From positions 558,001-622,000 of the forward strand of contig JAFRUE010000007.1 of assembly GCA_017441925.1 (NCBI GenBank): a DNA stretch of 64,000 nucleotides. The letters run 5' to 3'. This DNA is from Bacillota bacterium. Lineage in GTDB: Bacteria; Bacillota; Clostridia; Lachnospirales; Bianqueaceae. This document shows, one piece after another, positions 1 to 9,012 of the stretch (positions are counted from its first letter, which is position 1; the number at the start of each line of letters is the position of its first letter). The notes below the pieces were generated by a model. That model saw only the letters and a list, made by a program, of their open reading frames with translations. It was not told the origin of the DNA and made no database searches. A program made the translations under genes and the position numbers.

Positions 1-894
1 GGGATGCATGCGTTCATTTTTCGTATACTCGACATCCACAAAGACCTGATGGCCATCCCGTTTTCTTCTCACTTGTTGTCCATGAATATGTAGAAAACCG
101 TTTTCTATATCATATTTTTTTATAAAAGCCAATTCTCCTGATCGCATCCCGGTTTCAATTGAAAGCAAGATACCAACCGCTTGCGGATTCTTTTGGTGTT
201 TTAGAGCATATTCTCTTAAGATTGCCGTTTCTTCCTCGGAGAAAAACTTTTCTTCATTCGGCTTAGTATTCAGATCACACATGTTTGCATAATCCGCATA
301 CCTGATAAACTGCATAGGATTATCAAAGCATATTTTTCTCTCCTGCCCGAAACTAAAAGTAGCTTTTATGATCTGAAGCACCTTTTTACAGCCTTCCGGT
401 TTAGGTTTTGTCGGTAAATAGGATGTCACTAACCATCTACGCAAATCCTCGTCCGTAATATCTGTAATTTTACGGGAACGTATCGTAGAATCCAACTTGC
501 TGAAATGTCGCCGATCCTCGTACAACGTAGCATCGGTTCTACTTTCCAACCTCTTTTTCTCCTGCAGCATGAAGAAAACGTCTTCCAATGTCTTTCCAGC
601 ATCTTCCTGCTTTTTGTAGAAATCATACAACCAGTCGTATATTTCTTTTTCTGTTTTTCGAAGCACCTCCCGCCGTTTTCCATCCTCATAGACCATAGTT
701 CTCCATCGGCCATCTTTGTACCGATTGGTAGTATGCATTTGGGATATAGCCTGAGTATGTTTTGTTCTTACATAATTACGCTTTGCCTCAGATACCAAAT
801 TCGTCACCGCGGCATTTTCGGGCCCACCGTGACCTAAATATATCACAATGTCGTTTAGAAGTCCAGAGGGCATGCCGTTGTATTCACTTTTCAA
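1..894 (-). CDS. Tyrosine recombinase (integrase), partial at 3' end
   Basis: This reading frame is open from a TTG start at 894 to the window edge, 298 codons. The start is chosen because AAAGGAGGGTG lies just upstream (901-911). No ATG sits closer to that ribosome site. The middle resembles an Arm/SAM-like core-binding domain, including residues such as EDRRHFSKLDSTIRSRKITD. The catalytic domain begins with GILLSIETGMRSGELAFIKK, which contains the first catalytic arginine of phage-type integrases. The HxxR and tyrosine motifs must lie outside the window. The enzyme would integrate and excise the surrounding element at the tRNA-Arg target. It sits 58 bp downstream of the relaxase gene and is probably co-transcribed with it. 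Confidence 0.9.
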   Translation of the reverse strand, partial: MKSEYNGMPSGLLNDIVIYLGHGGPENAAVTNLVSEAKRNYVRTKHTQAISQMHTTNRYKDGRWRTMVYEDGKRREVLRKTEKEIYDWLYDFYKKQEDAGKTLEDVFFMLQEKKRLESRTDATLYEDRRHFSKLDSTIRSRKITDITDEDLRRWLVTSYLPTKPKPEGCKKVLQIIKATFSFGQERKICFDNPMQFIRYADYANMCDLNTKPNEEKFFSEEETAILREYALKHQKNPQAVGILLSIETGMRSGELAFIKKYDIENGFLHIHGQQVRRKRDGHQVFVDVEYTKNERMHP

Positions 895-952
895 AGGTCA
901 CACCCTCCTTTCTGGTGATCGCCGTTATTTAATAGCCTTAATCCCTAAGGCA

Positions 953-2080
953 TTATTTGAAGAGATCCGTAATCCCTGAATCGATATAGTCGTTATAGTG
1001 TGTGCGCATCCATTTAATTGTATCTGTGTTAGGATTGTAGTATTCTAATCTGTTCTTCAGCAACGTAAAGAATCTATCAATGCTGCCTTCCTCGATTTCT
1101 TCTATTTTGTAAAGGAATGCCATTAGTCCCGATTTATTAATCAAATAATCTAAATTCTGTTTTAGCGACAAGTCCTTATATCCTGATATTGTGTAATAGT
1201 ATGAACTAGGTCGTTTTATAGCATCTCTCAGAGACTTTGTTATTGCGTGGTAATGTACCTGTTCATCTTCTGTCTCTGTATAACGAAATGAATACTTATT
1301 ATTAATACATAAAGCAATGAATGATAGCAGTTCCTCTTCACTTGTGAACTTATATAATTCGTCCGATAGGCTGTGTGCATAGTCACCGTGAATCTCATTT
1401 TCAACACGTACCCAGTCAGTACTTTTTGCAGCTAATTCGTATTGTGTGCCATGTGTTTGCAGCTGTTCCTTTTTCTTGTTGTATATCCGTAGCATCGTCT
1501 TTGTGTTTTTTTCTCGCGTTCCAATATATATGGTGTCTGTTATACCGTTCTGATTAATATATCGGATACTAGAACCATTCTTCCGACCGTTTTCATAAAA
1601 TATCCCGACATTGCCTGTAGTGATCTGTTCCTGTATATCGTTTACACTTATTCCCTCGTTTATATAATCCACAGCAAAATCAATTCTAGAAAACAAAACT
1701 TTGTAGTCAGGTAATGCTTCACGAAGCTGTCGTAACATATCGGGGACTGAATGTATAGGTTCTAAACTATTAATCAGATAGAAACGTAGCGCCGATGCTG
1801 AAAAACGTATGACAACACCCATAGAATGAACTGCTTCATGATAGCATACGCGAAAATAGAAAGGGTGACGGCCATATTCATAACCTACAGAATACCCTTG
1901 CACATTTGATGTATCGGCCTGATAAGCCTCTCCCATTATCTGAATCAGACAAATAGCATTCTCTATCAGTCTGATAATATGTTCTGCAATTGTCGACCAA
2001 TCCACTTCCCTAATACGTTCCTTGATTCTTTCCCCTGGCAGTACAATAAACGTAACTTCGTCGATGCCTAACGTAACCAT
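953..2080 (-). CDS. Rep_trans-family relaxase / replication initiation factor (NicK/MobT-like)
   Basis: This protein of about 375 residues matches the replication initiation factor family that includes ICEBs1 NicK, Tn916 Orf20 and pT181-type Rep proteins. Supporting motifs are FSRIDFAVDY near the middle, LRIYNKKKEQ, and WVRVENEIHG. Such enzymes nick one strand at an origin of transfer, stay attached to the 5' end and start rolling-circle replication. The ATG at 2080 is preferred because GGAGG precedes it at seven-base spacing. An in-frame ATG at 2104 would add eight residues but lacks a ribosome site. A GC-rich hairpin lies directly upstream, between this gene and the 119-residue protein, where an oriT is expected. 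The catalytic tyrosine was not assigned. Confidence 0.85.
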   Translation of the reverse strand: MVTLGIDEVTFIVLPGERIKERIREVDWSTIAEHIIRLIENAICLIQIMGEAYQADTSNVQGYSVGYEYGRHPFYFRVCYHEAVHSMGVVIRFSASALRFYLINSLEPIHSVPDMLRQLREALPDYKVLFSRIDFAVDYINEGISVNDIQEQITTGNVGIFYENGRKNGSSIRYINQNGITDTIYIGTREKNTKTMLRIYNKKKEQLQTHGTQYELAAKSTDWVRVENEIHGDYAHSLSDELYKFTSEEELLSFIALCINNKYSFRYTETEDEQVHYHAITKSLRDAIKRPSSYYYTISGYKDLSLKQNLDYLINKSGLMAFLYKIEEIEEGSIDRFFTLLKNRLEYYNPNTDTIKWMRTHYNDYIDSGITDLFK

Positions 2081-2113
2081 TTCATCACCTCCATTCAGAA
2101 CCATTTCTTCGTG

Positions 2114-2140
2114 GACGGGGGTAATTACATTACCCCCGTC
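2114..2140. other. Candidate oriT hairpin of the mobile element
   Basis: The sequence is a perfect inverted repeat with 12-bp arms (2114-2125 and 2129-2140), a three-base loop, and runs of five G and five C in the arms. It sits immediately upstream of the relaxase gene. From memory, the ICEBs1 and Tn916 oriT sites also contain a G-run/C-run inverted repeat beside the relaxase gene. No T tract follows on either strand, so it is a poor intrinsic terminator. Its role as oriT or double-strand origin is an inference from position and shape. Confidence 0.55.
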
Positions 2141-2152
2141 TCACAAAAGATA

Positions 2153-2512
2153 TTAATCGTCATAAATGGGCTGATGGGTAACGATCTTCAGCGCAGTCAC
2201 AAAGACATTAAAATACGCAGAATCGAGGCCCCAGATGTAGTCAAGATCGATTTTACTATCATATCCATCTGCGCAGAGCTCTTTGGCAATATTAAGCATC
2301 CGATGATCCCCACTTGTCATCCATTCGACAGCCGGAATACGGACGGAACATGTGCCATTTTTGAAGATCATTACTTTATCAATATCCTCGACAGGTGTGA
2401 CTGCAGATACGATATACGCTACAGCTACTAAGATTTCGTGTCCTCTTATCTCAGGATGCTGCCGACGGATGACGCCGTAAGTTTCTTCGTGCCACTTATT
2501 TATATACACCAT
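2153..2512 (-). CDS. Small hypothetical protein of the mobilization module
   Basis: The protein has 119 residues, is soluble in appearance and has no membrane segment or signal peptide. Its ATG is preceded by AAAGGAG. It lies seven bases downstream of the FtsK-like gene and upstream of the oriT-like hairpin, so it is part of the transfer operon. The stretch EWMTSGDHRMLNIAKELC resembles the core of small DUF6075-type proteins found in phages and conjugative elements, but this is a weak match from memory. No function can be assigned. A role in relaxosome assembly is conceivable from position only. Confidence 0.65.
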   Translation of the reverse strand: MVYINKWHEETYGVIRRQHPEIRGHEILVAVAYIVSAVTPVEDIDKVMIFKNGTCSVRIPAVEWMTSGDHRMLNIAKELCADGYDSKIDLDYIWGLDSAYFNVFVTALKIVTHQPIYDD

Positions 2513-2519
2513 GATGATT

Positions 2520-3821
2520 TCACTCCTTTCTTAATTTTTTTGCTGCCTGAGCAATGTCAAACCGTAATGTTGGGAAAGCACAAATTTTTGGTTTTGAGCC
2601 AAAGCCCGGTGCATGGATCAATCCTTCTCCAATATCAAAAATGCGTTTCGGAGGATCAAAGCCTGCGCCGTAAGTAGTCTGATAGGTTGTCGGTTCCGCC
2701 ATACCCAGTACAATCTTTATTGGGAGATTGTCTCTCAGTGCCGTAGGAATCAATTCTGCGTCGCTCTTCTGCATACATACAACAAGGAAAAAACCGAGCT
2801 GCCGGCCAAGCAGTACAATATCTCTAAGATATACATTAATCTGATCCCTTGTTCCTTTATCCAGTGTTTTGACAACGCCCATAAAAGATGCGAATTCGTC
2901 AAACACGAACACGAAAGGTTCCATCTGAAACGTCCTATAGTCCGCATCAATTTGATCTGCTAAATATCGCTGCAGTTTATGTCTGCGTTCCATCATCTTC
3001 TGGTGAAAAGCACGAAGAGCAACAATAATATCATCTACTGACACAGCGTTTGTCTTGATTCCCAGTATCTGCCCAAGAGCATACAGCGATGATCCTTTGG
3101 GATCTGCAAAATACAGATTGTATGTAACCGGTTTAAGTAGCATCTGCAGGATTAATCCGTATAGACTGTAAGTCTTGCCTGTCCCGGTTTGGCCTACGAT
3201 CAGCATGCCCTGCAAAGCCAATTCTGTACGAGCATCGATCTTCAGTCGATACGGCTCATCAGATTTGCAATACTCGGCATACTCTCTAAAGCTGTTGAAG
3301 ATCTGGGAGTTAGCCGTTCGAAAATCGTATATCTCATATACAACCTGATTACGATCCGCTGCCCCATAACTTCGCTCTACTACGTACTTACCAATGCCTG
3401 CGGACAAGTCCAAATCTTCAAGACTTCGATCAAGTTTTATGCAGTTTTCGATTCGTATACAACCAGAAGTCAAGTCCTGTGAGAGCGTGAGTGTGATCTT
3501 CGGAAGTCTGATCCGTCCTGCTTTGTCATGCTGATAATAGCCTGCATCCAAAAGCTGCTGTTCCAGCTTAGACATGACGGTCGCGTAAATACGCCCGTAT
3601 CGAAATCCTTTATAAAACTTATTCTGAACCGCAAAGGTTCCTGTAATGATAACAAAGATGATGATTGCTCCGACAAGCGATACCGTATGCAGGTGGGAGA
3701 AGAGGGCACCCACAAGTCCCTCTTCCCCGTAGATACCAGATACGATGTACAGGGCAACCATGCAAACGAGGATAGCGATAGATCCTCCATAGAACCGCTC
3801 ACGCGGTGTTATATTTTTCAT
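2520..3821 (-). CDS. FtsK/SpoIIIE-domain coupling ATPase (TcpA/Orf21-like)
   Basis: The 433-residue protein has two N-terminal membrane segments (about residues 13-33 and 48-68), then a P-loop ATPase domain with Walker A GQTGTGKT near residue 208 and Walker B FVFVFDEF near residue 300. This layout matches the Tn916 Orf21 / ICEBs1 ConQ / TcpA class of coupling proteins, which bring relaxase-bound DNA to a secretion channel. It lies between the DUF961 gene and the relaxase gene, with short spacings on both sides. The presence of its own coupling protein without a channel suggests that the element borrows a helper's secretion system. The C-terminal residues IGEGLIHAPGFGSKP are typical of the family. 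Confidence 0.9.
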   Translation of the reverse strand: MKNITPRERFYGGSIAILVCMVALYIVSGIYGEEGLVGALFSHLHTVSLVGAIIIFVIITGTFAVQNKFYKGFRYGRIYATVMSKLEQQLLDAGYYQHDKAGRIRLPKITLTLSQDLTSGCIRIENCIKLDRSLEDLDLSAGIGKYVVERSYGAADRNQVVYEIYDFRTANSQIFNSFREYAEYCKSDEPYRLKIDARTELALQGMLIVGQTGTGKTYSLYGLILQMLLKPVTYNLYFADPKGSSLYALGQILGIKTNAVSVDDIIVALRAFHQKMMERRHKLQRYLADQIDADYRTFQMEPFVFVFDEFASFMGVVKTLDKGTRDQINVYLRDIVLLGRQLGFFLVVCMQKSDAELIPTALRDNLPIKIVLGMAEPTTYQTTYGAGFDPPKRIFDIGEGLIHAPGFGSKPKICAFPTLRFDIAQAAKKLRKE

Positions 3822-3827
3822 GCTGTA

Positions 3828-4205
3828 TTACCCTTCCTTAATCTTCTTGATACCGCGGAAACGCATGATCAGATCGAATCCGATAACATAGCTATTGGCC
3901 ATGTCAAAGTCCTGCAGGGAAACCAGATCTCCTTTGGTGAGATCAATCGTGGTTTCACCAGTAAGAATCGTCGCCTCGAACGTTTCCAAGGCATTAGACT
4001 CACGCGGTTTGCCCGTTCTTTTGTCAACGCCGTAATCGGTTTTATCGTCCAGAATCAGCAATGTGACAATCACGCCATCCATGCCGATCTTTCCCGATTT
4101 GTCAAGGAACGGCCTCTGTCCTACATACTTATAGGCATTGCCGGTTCCTTCAAGGAATTTCTCAGCGTCGATGTACGTCTTCGTAAACAAAAACGTGTTT
4201 CTCAT
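3828..4205 (-). CDS. DUF961 / YdcP-like protein (Tn916 Orf22-Orf23 family)
   Basis: The protein has 125 residues and no membrane segment. It resembles the DUF961 proteins encoded first in the transfer operons of Tn916 and ICEBs1, where they assist processing of the element. The ATG is preceded by the very strong site AAAGGAGGTAA. The gene ends six bases before the FtsK-like gene. It is the first gene after the 740-bp leader at 4206-4945, so it is probably controlled by whatever that leader does. The family assignment rests on length, position and the C-terminal pattern with alternating beta-strand residues. Biochemical function is not established. Confidence 0.7.
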   Translation of the reverse strand: MRNTFLFTKTYIDAEKFLEGTGNAYKYVGQRPFLDKSGKIGMDGVIVTLLILDDKTDYGVDKRTGKPRESNALETFEATILTGETTIDLTKGDLVSLQDFDMANSYVIGFDLIMRFRGIKKIKEG

Positions 4206-4522
4206 CTCACTTACCTCCTTTCTGCTAGTATTGTTAAATATGTATGGCCTGTGACCATGATTATCCAGATTCTGACCGGAGTATCAGCATCTAGATGAGT
4301 TTGCGGTGTACACACGAGTCAGCGTATCTATTAACCGCCCTAATAGACCGCTGTTTATTCTGTATTCTATTTCTGTACAAGTATATTGTCTTGTTATCCA
4401 GATTTTATTCTGTCACCACGTTACTCCAGCAACGCCTTAACAAACGTCAAATTGAAACCAATCCAGTGGGTATATTGCCATATTATGCAACAATATGATT
4501 CGTATTCAAGATGGCATAAACA

Positions 4523-4566
4523 CAAAAAAACCTGAAGAATCCCATTTAGCGGGTTATCCTCAGGTT
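4523..4566 (-). terminator. Intrinsic terminator or attenuator before the transfer operon
   Basis: On the minus strand an AACCTGA...TCAGGTT stem (arms about 15 bp, imperfect) is followed by a run of six T. It lies 370 bases downstream of the HNH gene and 318 bases upstream of the DUF961 start. It may end the cargo transcript or attenuate the transfer operon. Confidence 0.75.
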
Positions 4567-4812
4567 TCTATACGCGCTAGTCTACGAAAGAAATAGCGTT
4601 CCGATATATTATTATACCAAAACAAGGGGTCGTGTTTCCCAACCTCTTGTTAACGCGTCATACCATAGTATAACGATCCGTACCAATATTCTCGCTGCAT
4701 ACATCAGTTCGCAGCTTTCCGGCTAAAATACAAAGTCTTAAAGGCCGACAAACATCGACCATGAATAGGCAGCATACTGAAATGTAAATCAAATACCCCT
4801 AATCACAATGAT

Positions 4813-4841
4813 AATATAGCATACTTTCAAGATCCTGTCAA
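4813..4841 (-). promoter_or_regulatory. Promoter for transfer-operon leader
   Basis: The minus strand carries TTGACA (4836-4841), a 17-bp spacer and TATATT (4813-4818). It points towards the DUF961-FtsK-relaxase operon and lies 600 bases from its first codon, upstream of the terminator-like hairpin. Confidence 0.65.
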
Positions 4842-4945
4842 GTCTATTTTGTTTTACCTTCTTTTTCTGTTATAATCCCATCAATCAGACAAGACAAACT
4901 GCTTCGTCCGCTCTCCAAATAGCTAGAATCATAGAGATTCTATGG

Positions 4946-6172
4946 TTATGTTTCCAGTTGATCTTTCTTTTTGGAATTGCAAGAAGGACATAAGACTTGT
5001 CCATTCTCGACTTCTGTTTTACCGCCTTTGCTCCACGGAATAATGTGATCCGCTTCCCAGTCGTTCCATTCACATATTCTTCCGCATGCCTGACATATTC
5101 CCTTATCCCTTCTGAATATAACCTGCCGCTGTGCGTCATCAAAGTTCCTTTTGGGATCTTTCTGAGGCAAGTTCCTAACAGAGGCAAGAAGATTCTCTTT
5201 CAAGAAGTTGTGTCTATAGGTAAGAGAATCCATCGTATCGGAAGAATTCGAAACACGTTCATGATAGATCACGAGTTTGGGATCTTGCTGTTCAGGTTCT
5301 TTCAATTCATCCTGTGCACGCATATTCTCAAATTCAATAAACCATTGAGCAAGATCCTGTTCTCGGTTCCTGATATCATAGTTCGGCATTAGATCCATCA
5401 ATAAGATAAACAGCGAAATAACACTGTATCTTTTTAGCTCCGGTGCTTTTGAAGGAAACATAGAGTCTAAATAATCAAGAATTCTATTAATTGCTTTTGC
5501 CTCTGAAGAAGACTCATCAAAGTTTTTTTGTGACTCATACATTACGTTAAGGTCTCTATCTTTGATATTACAGATACCGGAATTCTTGTTCAGATACAGG
5601 AGCGTCATTTGTGCCGCTATCAAATCATAAGTAAACCTACTGTTTGAGAAATAGACTTTTGTAAAGAATGGATGCTTTGCAAGATTGCGAACAAAATCTC
5701 CCATTCTGCCAGGCATAGCATTTCTCTTTTCCTGTGCTTTAAGAGAAGTTCCATTTTGAAGGCGAAGGAACATTTCTCTGATTTCATCATCGTCTACATA
5801 ATCTAATACGACGAAATCCAAGTTGTAGCTATTAATTTTGTCCTGCATATCAAAGTCTAACTCGTCATATTTCTTTCCTTTGATCTCACAGCCATTTACA
5901 TCTTCAGCATCTTTTGCAAGAGCAAATCCGCCTTCAAAAAACTCCCAGATCGCTCGGAGCCGTTGTTGCCCGTCGATAACATCATACGTATCTTTCCCGG
6001 TCCGATGCAGATAGAATTTAGGAACATCATAATCTCGAAGCATTGAATCAATAAGAAGCTGCTTTTGTGCACGCGTCCAGACAGCAGGTCTCTGATAATC
6101 TGGATTAGTATCTATTCCCTTCCTTCTTCTAAAAGAGGATTGTGCCGTCCAAATCATTTTGCTAATACTCAT
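4946..6172 (-). CDS. DUF262-HNH nuclease (GmrSD/SspE-like), mobile element cargo
   Basis: The 408-residue protein has an N-terminal DUF262 domain with the QRPAVWTRAQKQLLIDSML segment (about residues 27-45) and the DGQQRLRAIWEF motif (about residues 66-77), which in relatives binds or hydrolyses nucleotides. The C terminus is an HNH nuclease with CQACGR, the ADHIIPWSKGG core and CPSCN, giving two zinc-binding CxxC pairs. Family members include type IV modification-dependent enzymes such as GmrSD and the phosphorothioate-linked SspE. The start overlaps the stop of the upstream methylase by four bases (ATGA), so the two proteins are made together. This points to a joint defence function, which is an inference. 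Confidence 0.85.
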   Translation of the reverse strand: MSISKMIWTAQSSFRRRKGIDTNPDYQRPAVWTRAQKQLLIDSMLRDYDVPKFYLHRTGKDTYDVIDGQQRLRAIWEFFEGGFALAKDAEDVNGCEIKGKKYDELDFDMQDKINSYNLDFVVLDYVDDDEIREMFLRLQNGTSLKAQEKRNAMPGRMGDFVRNLAKHPFFTKVYFSNSRFTYDLIAAQMTLLYLNKNSGICNIKDRDLNVMYESQKNFDESSSEAKAINRILDYLDSMFPSKAPELKRYSVISLFILLMDLMPNYDIRNREQDLAQWFIEFENMRAQDELKEPEQQDPKLVIYHERVSNSSDTMDSLTYRHNFLKENLLASVRNLPQKDPKRNFDDAQRQVIFRRDKGICQACGRICEWNDWEADHIIPWSKGGKTEVENGQVLCPSCNSKKKDQLET

Positions 6173-9012
6173 TTTGTGCTCCTTTTTGCGCTGTCCTGTT
6201 CTGACATATTGAGTTCTTTAACCTTTTCCTGATACAGCCGCATCAGCCATGCCACACATGCTGCTTCATCCGTCTCTTTGATCGGCATACCATAAGCTTC
6301 CATTACAGCACGATCGTTCGCTTGGTGGGCCTTGCGGAGTTCGGAAGGCATAGTTAATTCATCATAGAGATCTGCAAGACTAGCCTCCGGATACAAAACT
6401 CGAGCATTAAGGATCCCCTGAGCAGTTTGTTCGATCTTTGCCTTCTGCGCTTCGGTGGGCATGGGCCAGGGGAAGTTGTTGTAGACGATATCCTTGCTAT
6501 AGCGATAATCGCTCTTTAACCGACCACATACTGCCCTCATCCATGCCATATGTACATTAGAGGTAAGAATGCCAAAATGATATAGGGTGGCATCTGGGAT
6601 AATCTGTGTAGCATCTGACGAAATAACATCTGGAGACATGAAGCCAATAGGAACATATCTTCTCCGTTCCGAAGATACACGAGGCACAAGCAAATACGGA
6701 GAATCTGGCTGTCTAATTTCTCCGAATAAAGCAGGATATTCGGCCATTTTTCTTGTCCCTGATCTACTGCTCTTCTCTCGTACGGCTTTTACATTTTGAA
6801 TCGCTTCAACAACCGGAGGAATCGCTTTGATTACTGCAGGACTAACATTTTTCAGCCATAGGCACCAACGCAATTTGTTGTTTATAAACTCTTCAGCACC
6901 CAAAAACTGTTTGAAGCATTGTTGAGCAGCAGGGTATTGAGTACAGATTGAGCGTTTATCTTCGTCTGTGAATTTACTTAAATACCCATTGTCGTTAGCC
7001 ATACTTCCGAACATCATGCTTGGGACATCACAGATGGGATTTACACGACTTTGTATAAAAACATTGTCAGCATCTAAAAGATATCCGTTGATATTGGAAA
7101 CTTGCTTATGGCTATCGTTTGAGTAGATAATGCGTGGTTTTAGATTTACACCGTTACTAAAACCGACTATTACACAATGCACATGGGCCTTTATAGATGC
7201 TTCACTGTCCCAACGGAATGTTCTATGCGCAAAATCTAAATGAACTCCATTCTCAAATAGAGGTTTCCAAAGATTTGCAACCGTTTCTCCTTGGCAAACA
7301 GAATTTGTGGAAACAAGCGCGCATCTAATATTGGTATTCTTTGTTAAATCTGTAGCCTTTTTATACCAACAAGAAACATAATCAAGATTCCCCGCATTTT
7401 TCCATTTTGATCCGAACGTATCAAAGACATCTGACTTCTGATCGGGACTCATTAAACGCGCCCCTACAAACGGAGGATTACCCATAATGTAACTCAATTC
7501 TTCCTTCGGCACAACATCATTCCAATCAATCCGAAGAGCGTTTCCTTCTACGATGTGAGCATTTGTCTTCAAGGGCAGGAAATCAATGTTCATACTGATG
7601 ATAGACTCGGTTTCTCGCATCATCTGGTTTTCTGCAATCCAGAGGGCAGTCTTTGCTACCGTTACAGCAAAGTCGTTGATCTCTATGCCATAGAACTGAC
7701 TAATGGATACCTGGATCCAGTTGATGTTTTCATCCCCTAAACCAATCTGTCCTTCAACAGTTTGCTTGCGCATATTGAACAGATCTGCGATTACATTGTT
7801 CTCCAGCTTGCGGAGGCTCAAATAGGTCTCCGTAAGAAAGTTTCCGCTTCCGGCAGCCGGATCCAGGAACTTCAGCGAAGCCAATTTCTTCTGAAAGGCC
7901 TCCAGCTTAGACCTTTTCGTCCTGAGCACATCTATGAAGCGGACGCTCTCATACTCCTCTTTCAGGTCATCTAAGAACAAGGGATCTATGACCTTATGAA
8001 TGTTCTCGATAGAAGTATAGTGCATACCACCACTTCTTCTTGTCTCCGGGTTCAAGGTGCTTTCAAATACGGCACCGAAAATAGTCGGACTGATCTCAGA
8101 CCAATCAAAACTATCGGAGGCATTACGAAGAATCAGATTCAATATCTCATCTGTGATGGGTGGAATCTCTATGTTCTCGTCTGCAAAAAGCCCACCATTC
8201 ACATACGGAAAGGCTGCAAGCTGCGGATCATCATCCGAAAGATACGGATCACGCTCTTCCGGCTTCTGATCGAGGACTCGAAACAGGTTGCGAAGACCTA
8301 CACGAGCATGAGAAGCGTCGAACTGGACCATATAGTCATGGAACATATTCTTTCTTCCGAAGATACCGGAGTCTTCTCCGTACAGGCAGAAGACAATACG
8401 GACACAAAGCTTATTGAGACTTTGAAGAGTCTTCGGATCCTCTGGATCTCGATACTGTTTCAGAAAAGCGTCGTAGATCTCTCCTACAAGACGGCCCGCG
8501 TCCAAGGAAAGTTTCATTTCATCGGTGATTTTTTTGGTTTCTTTGTGAGTCAGAAAAGAAAGCATATGATACTTGGACTGTAATTCGTCAAGATCAATCT
8601 TAACAGGAGCAGGCTTGCTCTGCTCCATATCATAGATCCAGATTTCCGCAAAGTTAGAGGTAACGATCCAGCGAGCCTTTTCGCTGCTAATAAGACCGTT
8701 ATCGTACATCTTGGCCTGTTCATAAGGAGTCATACCACTATGACTGATCTGCGGCTTATCTAAAGCTATACCAAGAGATTTCTGCTCGATCAGAACATGC
8801 GTCTCCGGGATATAGACATCGATCTTCTTCACATTTCCATCCGATCCGAAGACTCTCTTCTCAAAATCAAGGCGCTGCGTTACATTCTCTACGCCGAGAA
8901 TGTCTGATAATAATTCGATCCAATAAGACCTTGCATCTTGATCTTCCTGCCCTTTTCCATTCCATCTATAGTAAAACTGCCGTGCGGCTTCTCTCTGCTG
9001 CGCATCTGTCAT
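6169..9012 (-). CDS. Type IIL (MmeI-like) fused restriction endonuclease and adenine methyltransferase
   Basis: This single-chain protein of 947 residues is close to MmeI in length and layout. A PD-(D/E)xK nuclease core is visible near residues 65-78 (IDVYIPETHVLIEQKS, with D, E and K). A gamma-class methyltransferase follows, with motif I DPAAGSGNFLTETY near residue 382 and motif IV NPPF near residue 511. The C-terminal third should be the target-recognition domain. Such enzymes methylate one strand of an asymmetric site and cut at a distance. The ATG at 9012 is preferred because AGGTGA lies five bases upstream; a GTG at 9021 is possible. An extended -10 (TGTTATACT, near 9056) lies just upstream. 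The gene is promoter-proximal in the cargo operon. Confidence 0.9.
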   Translation of the reverse strand: MTDAQQREAARQFYYRWNGKGQEDQDARSYWIELLSDILGVENVTQRLDFEKRVFGSDGNVKKIDVYIPETHVLIEQKSLGIALDKPQISHSGMTPYEQAKMYDNGLISSEKARWIVTSNFAEIWIYDMEQSKPAPVKIDLDELQSKYHMLSFLTHKETKKITDEMKLSLDAGRLVGEIYDAFLKQYRDPEDPKTLQSLNKLCVRIVFCLYGEDSGIFGRKNMFHDYMVQFDASHARVGLRNLFRVLDQKPEERDPYLSDDDPQLAAFPYVNGGLFADENIEIPPITDEILNLILRNASDSFDWSEISPTIFGAVFESTLNPETRRSGGMHYTSIENIHKVIDPLFLDDLKEEYESVRFIDVLRTKRSKLEAFQKKLASLKFLDPAAGSGNFLTETYLSLRKLENNVIADLFNMRKQTVEGQIGLGDENINWIQVSISQFYGIEINDFAVTVAKTALWIAENQMMRETESIISMNIDFLPLKTNAHIVEGNALRIDWNDVVPKEELSYIMGNPPFVGARLMSPDQKSDVFDTFGSKWKNAGNLDYVSCWYKKATDLTKNTNIRCALVSTNSVCQGETVANLWKPLFENGVHLDFAHRTFRWDSEASIKAHVHCVIVGFSNGVNLKPRIIYSNDSHKQVSNINGYLLDADNVFIQSRVNPICDVPSMMFGSMANDNGYLSKFTDEDKRSICTQYPAAQQCFKQFLGAEEFINNKLRWCLWLKNVSPAVIKAIPPVVEAIQNVKAVREKSSRSGTRKMAEYPALFGEIRQPDSPYLLVPRVSSERRRYVPIGFMSPDVISSDATQIIPDATLYHFGILTSNVHMAWMRAVCGRLKSDYRYSKDIVYNNFPWPMPTEAQKAKIEQTAQGILNARVLYPEASLADLYDELTMPSELRKAHQANDRAVMEAYGMPIKETDEAACVAWLMRLYQEKVKELNMSEQDSAKRSTK

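Larger units (their letters stand above)
4206..4945. other. 740-bp non-coding leader between cargo and transfer genes
   Basis: No convincing gene was found here. The only plus-strand frame (4295-4498) has no ribosome site and an unlikely composition. The region is AT-rich and contains a minus-strand promoter (4813-4841), a second TATAAT-like -10 near 4608-4616, an imperfect hairpin (4621-4630 with 4642-4651) and a terminator-like hairpin (4523-4566). Together these suggest an attenuated leader for the transfer operon, or a single-strand replication origin of the rolling-circle type. Neither use can be proven from sequence. Confidence 0.5.

Noticed and set aside
4295..4498. Possible small gene of 67 codons in the mobile-element leader
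   Set aside because: No ribosome site, cysteine- and tyrosine-rich translation with no pattern, and it overlaps the likely leader transcript in antisense.
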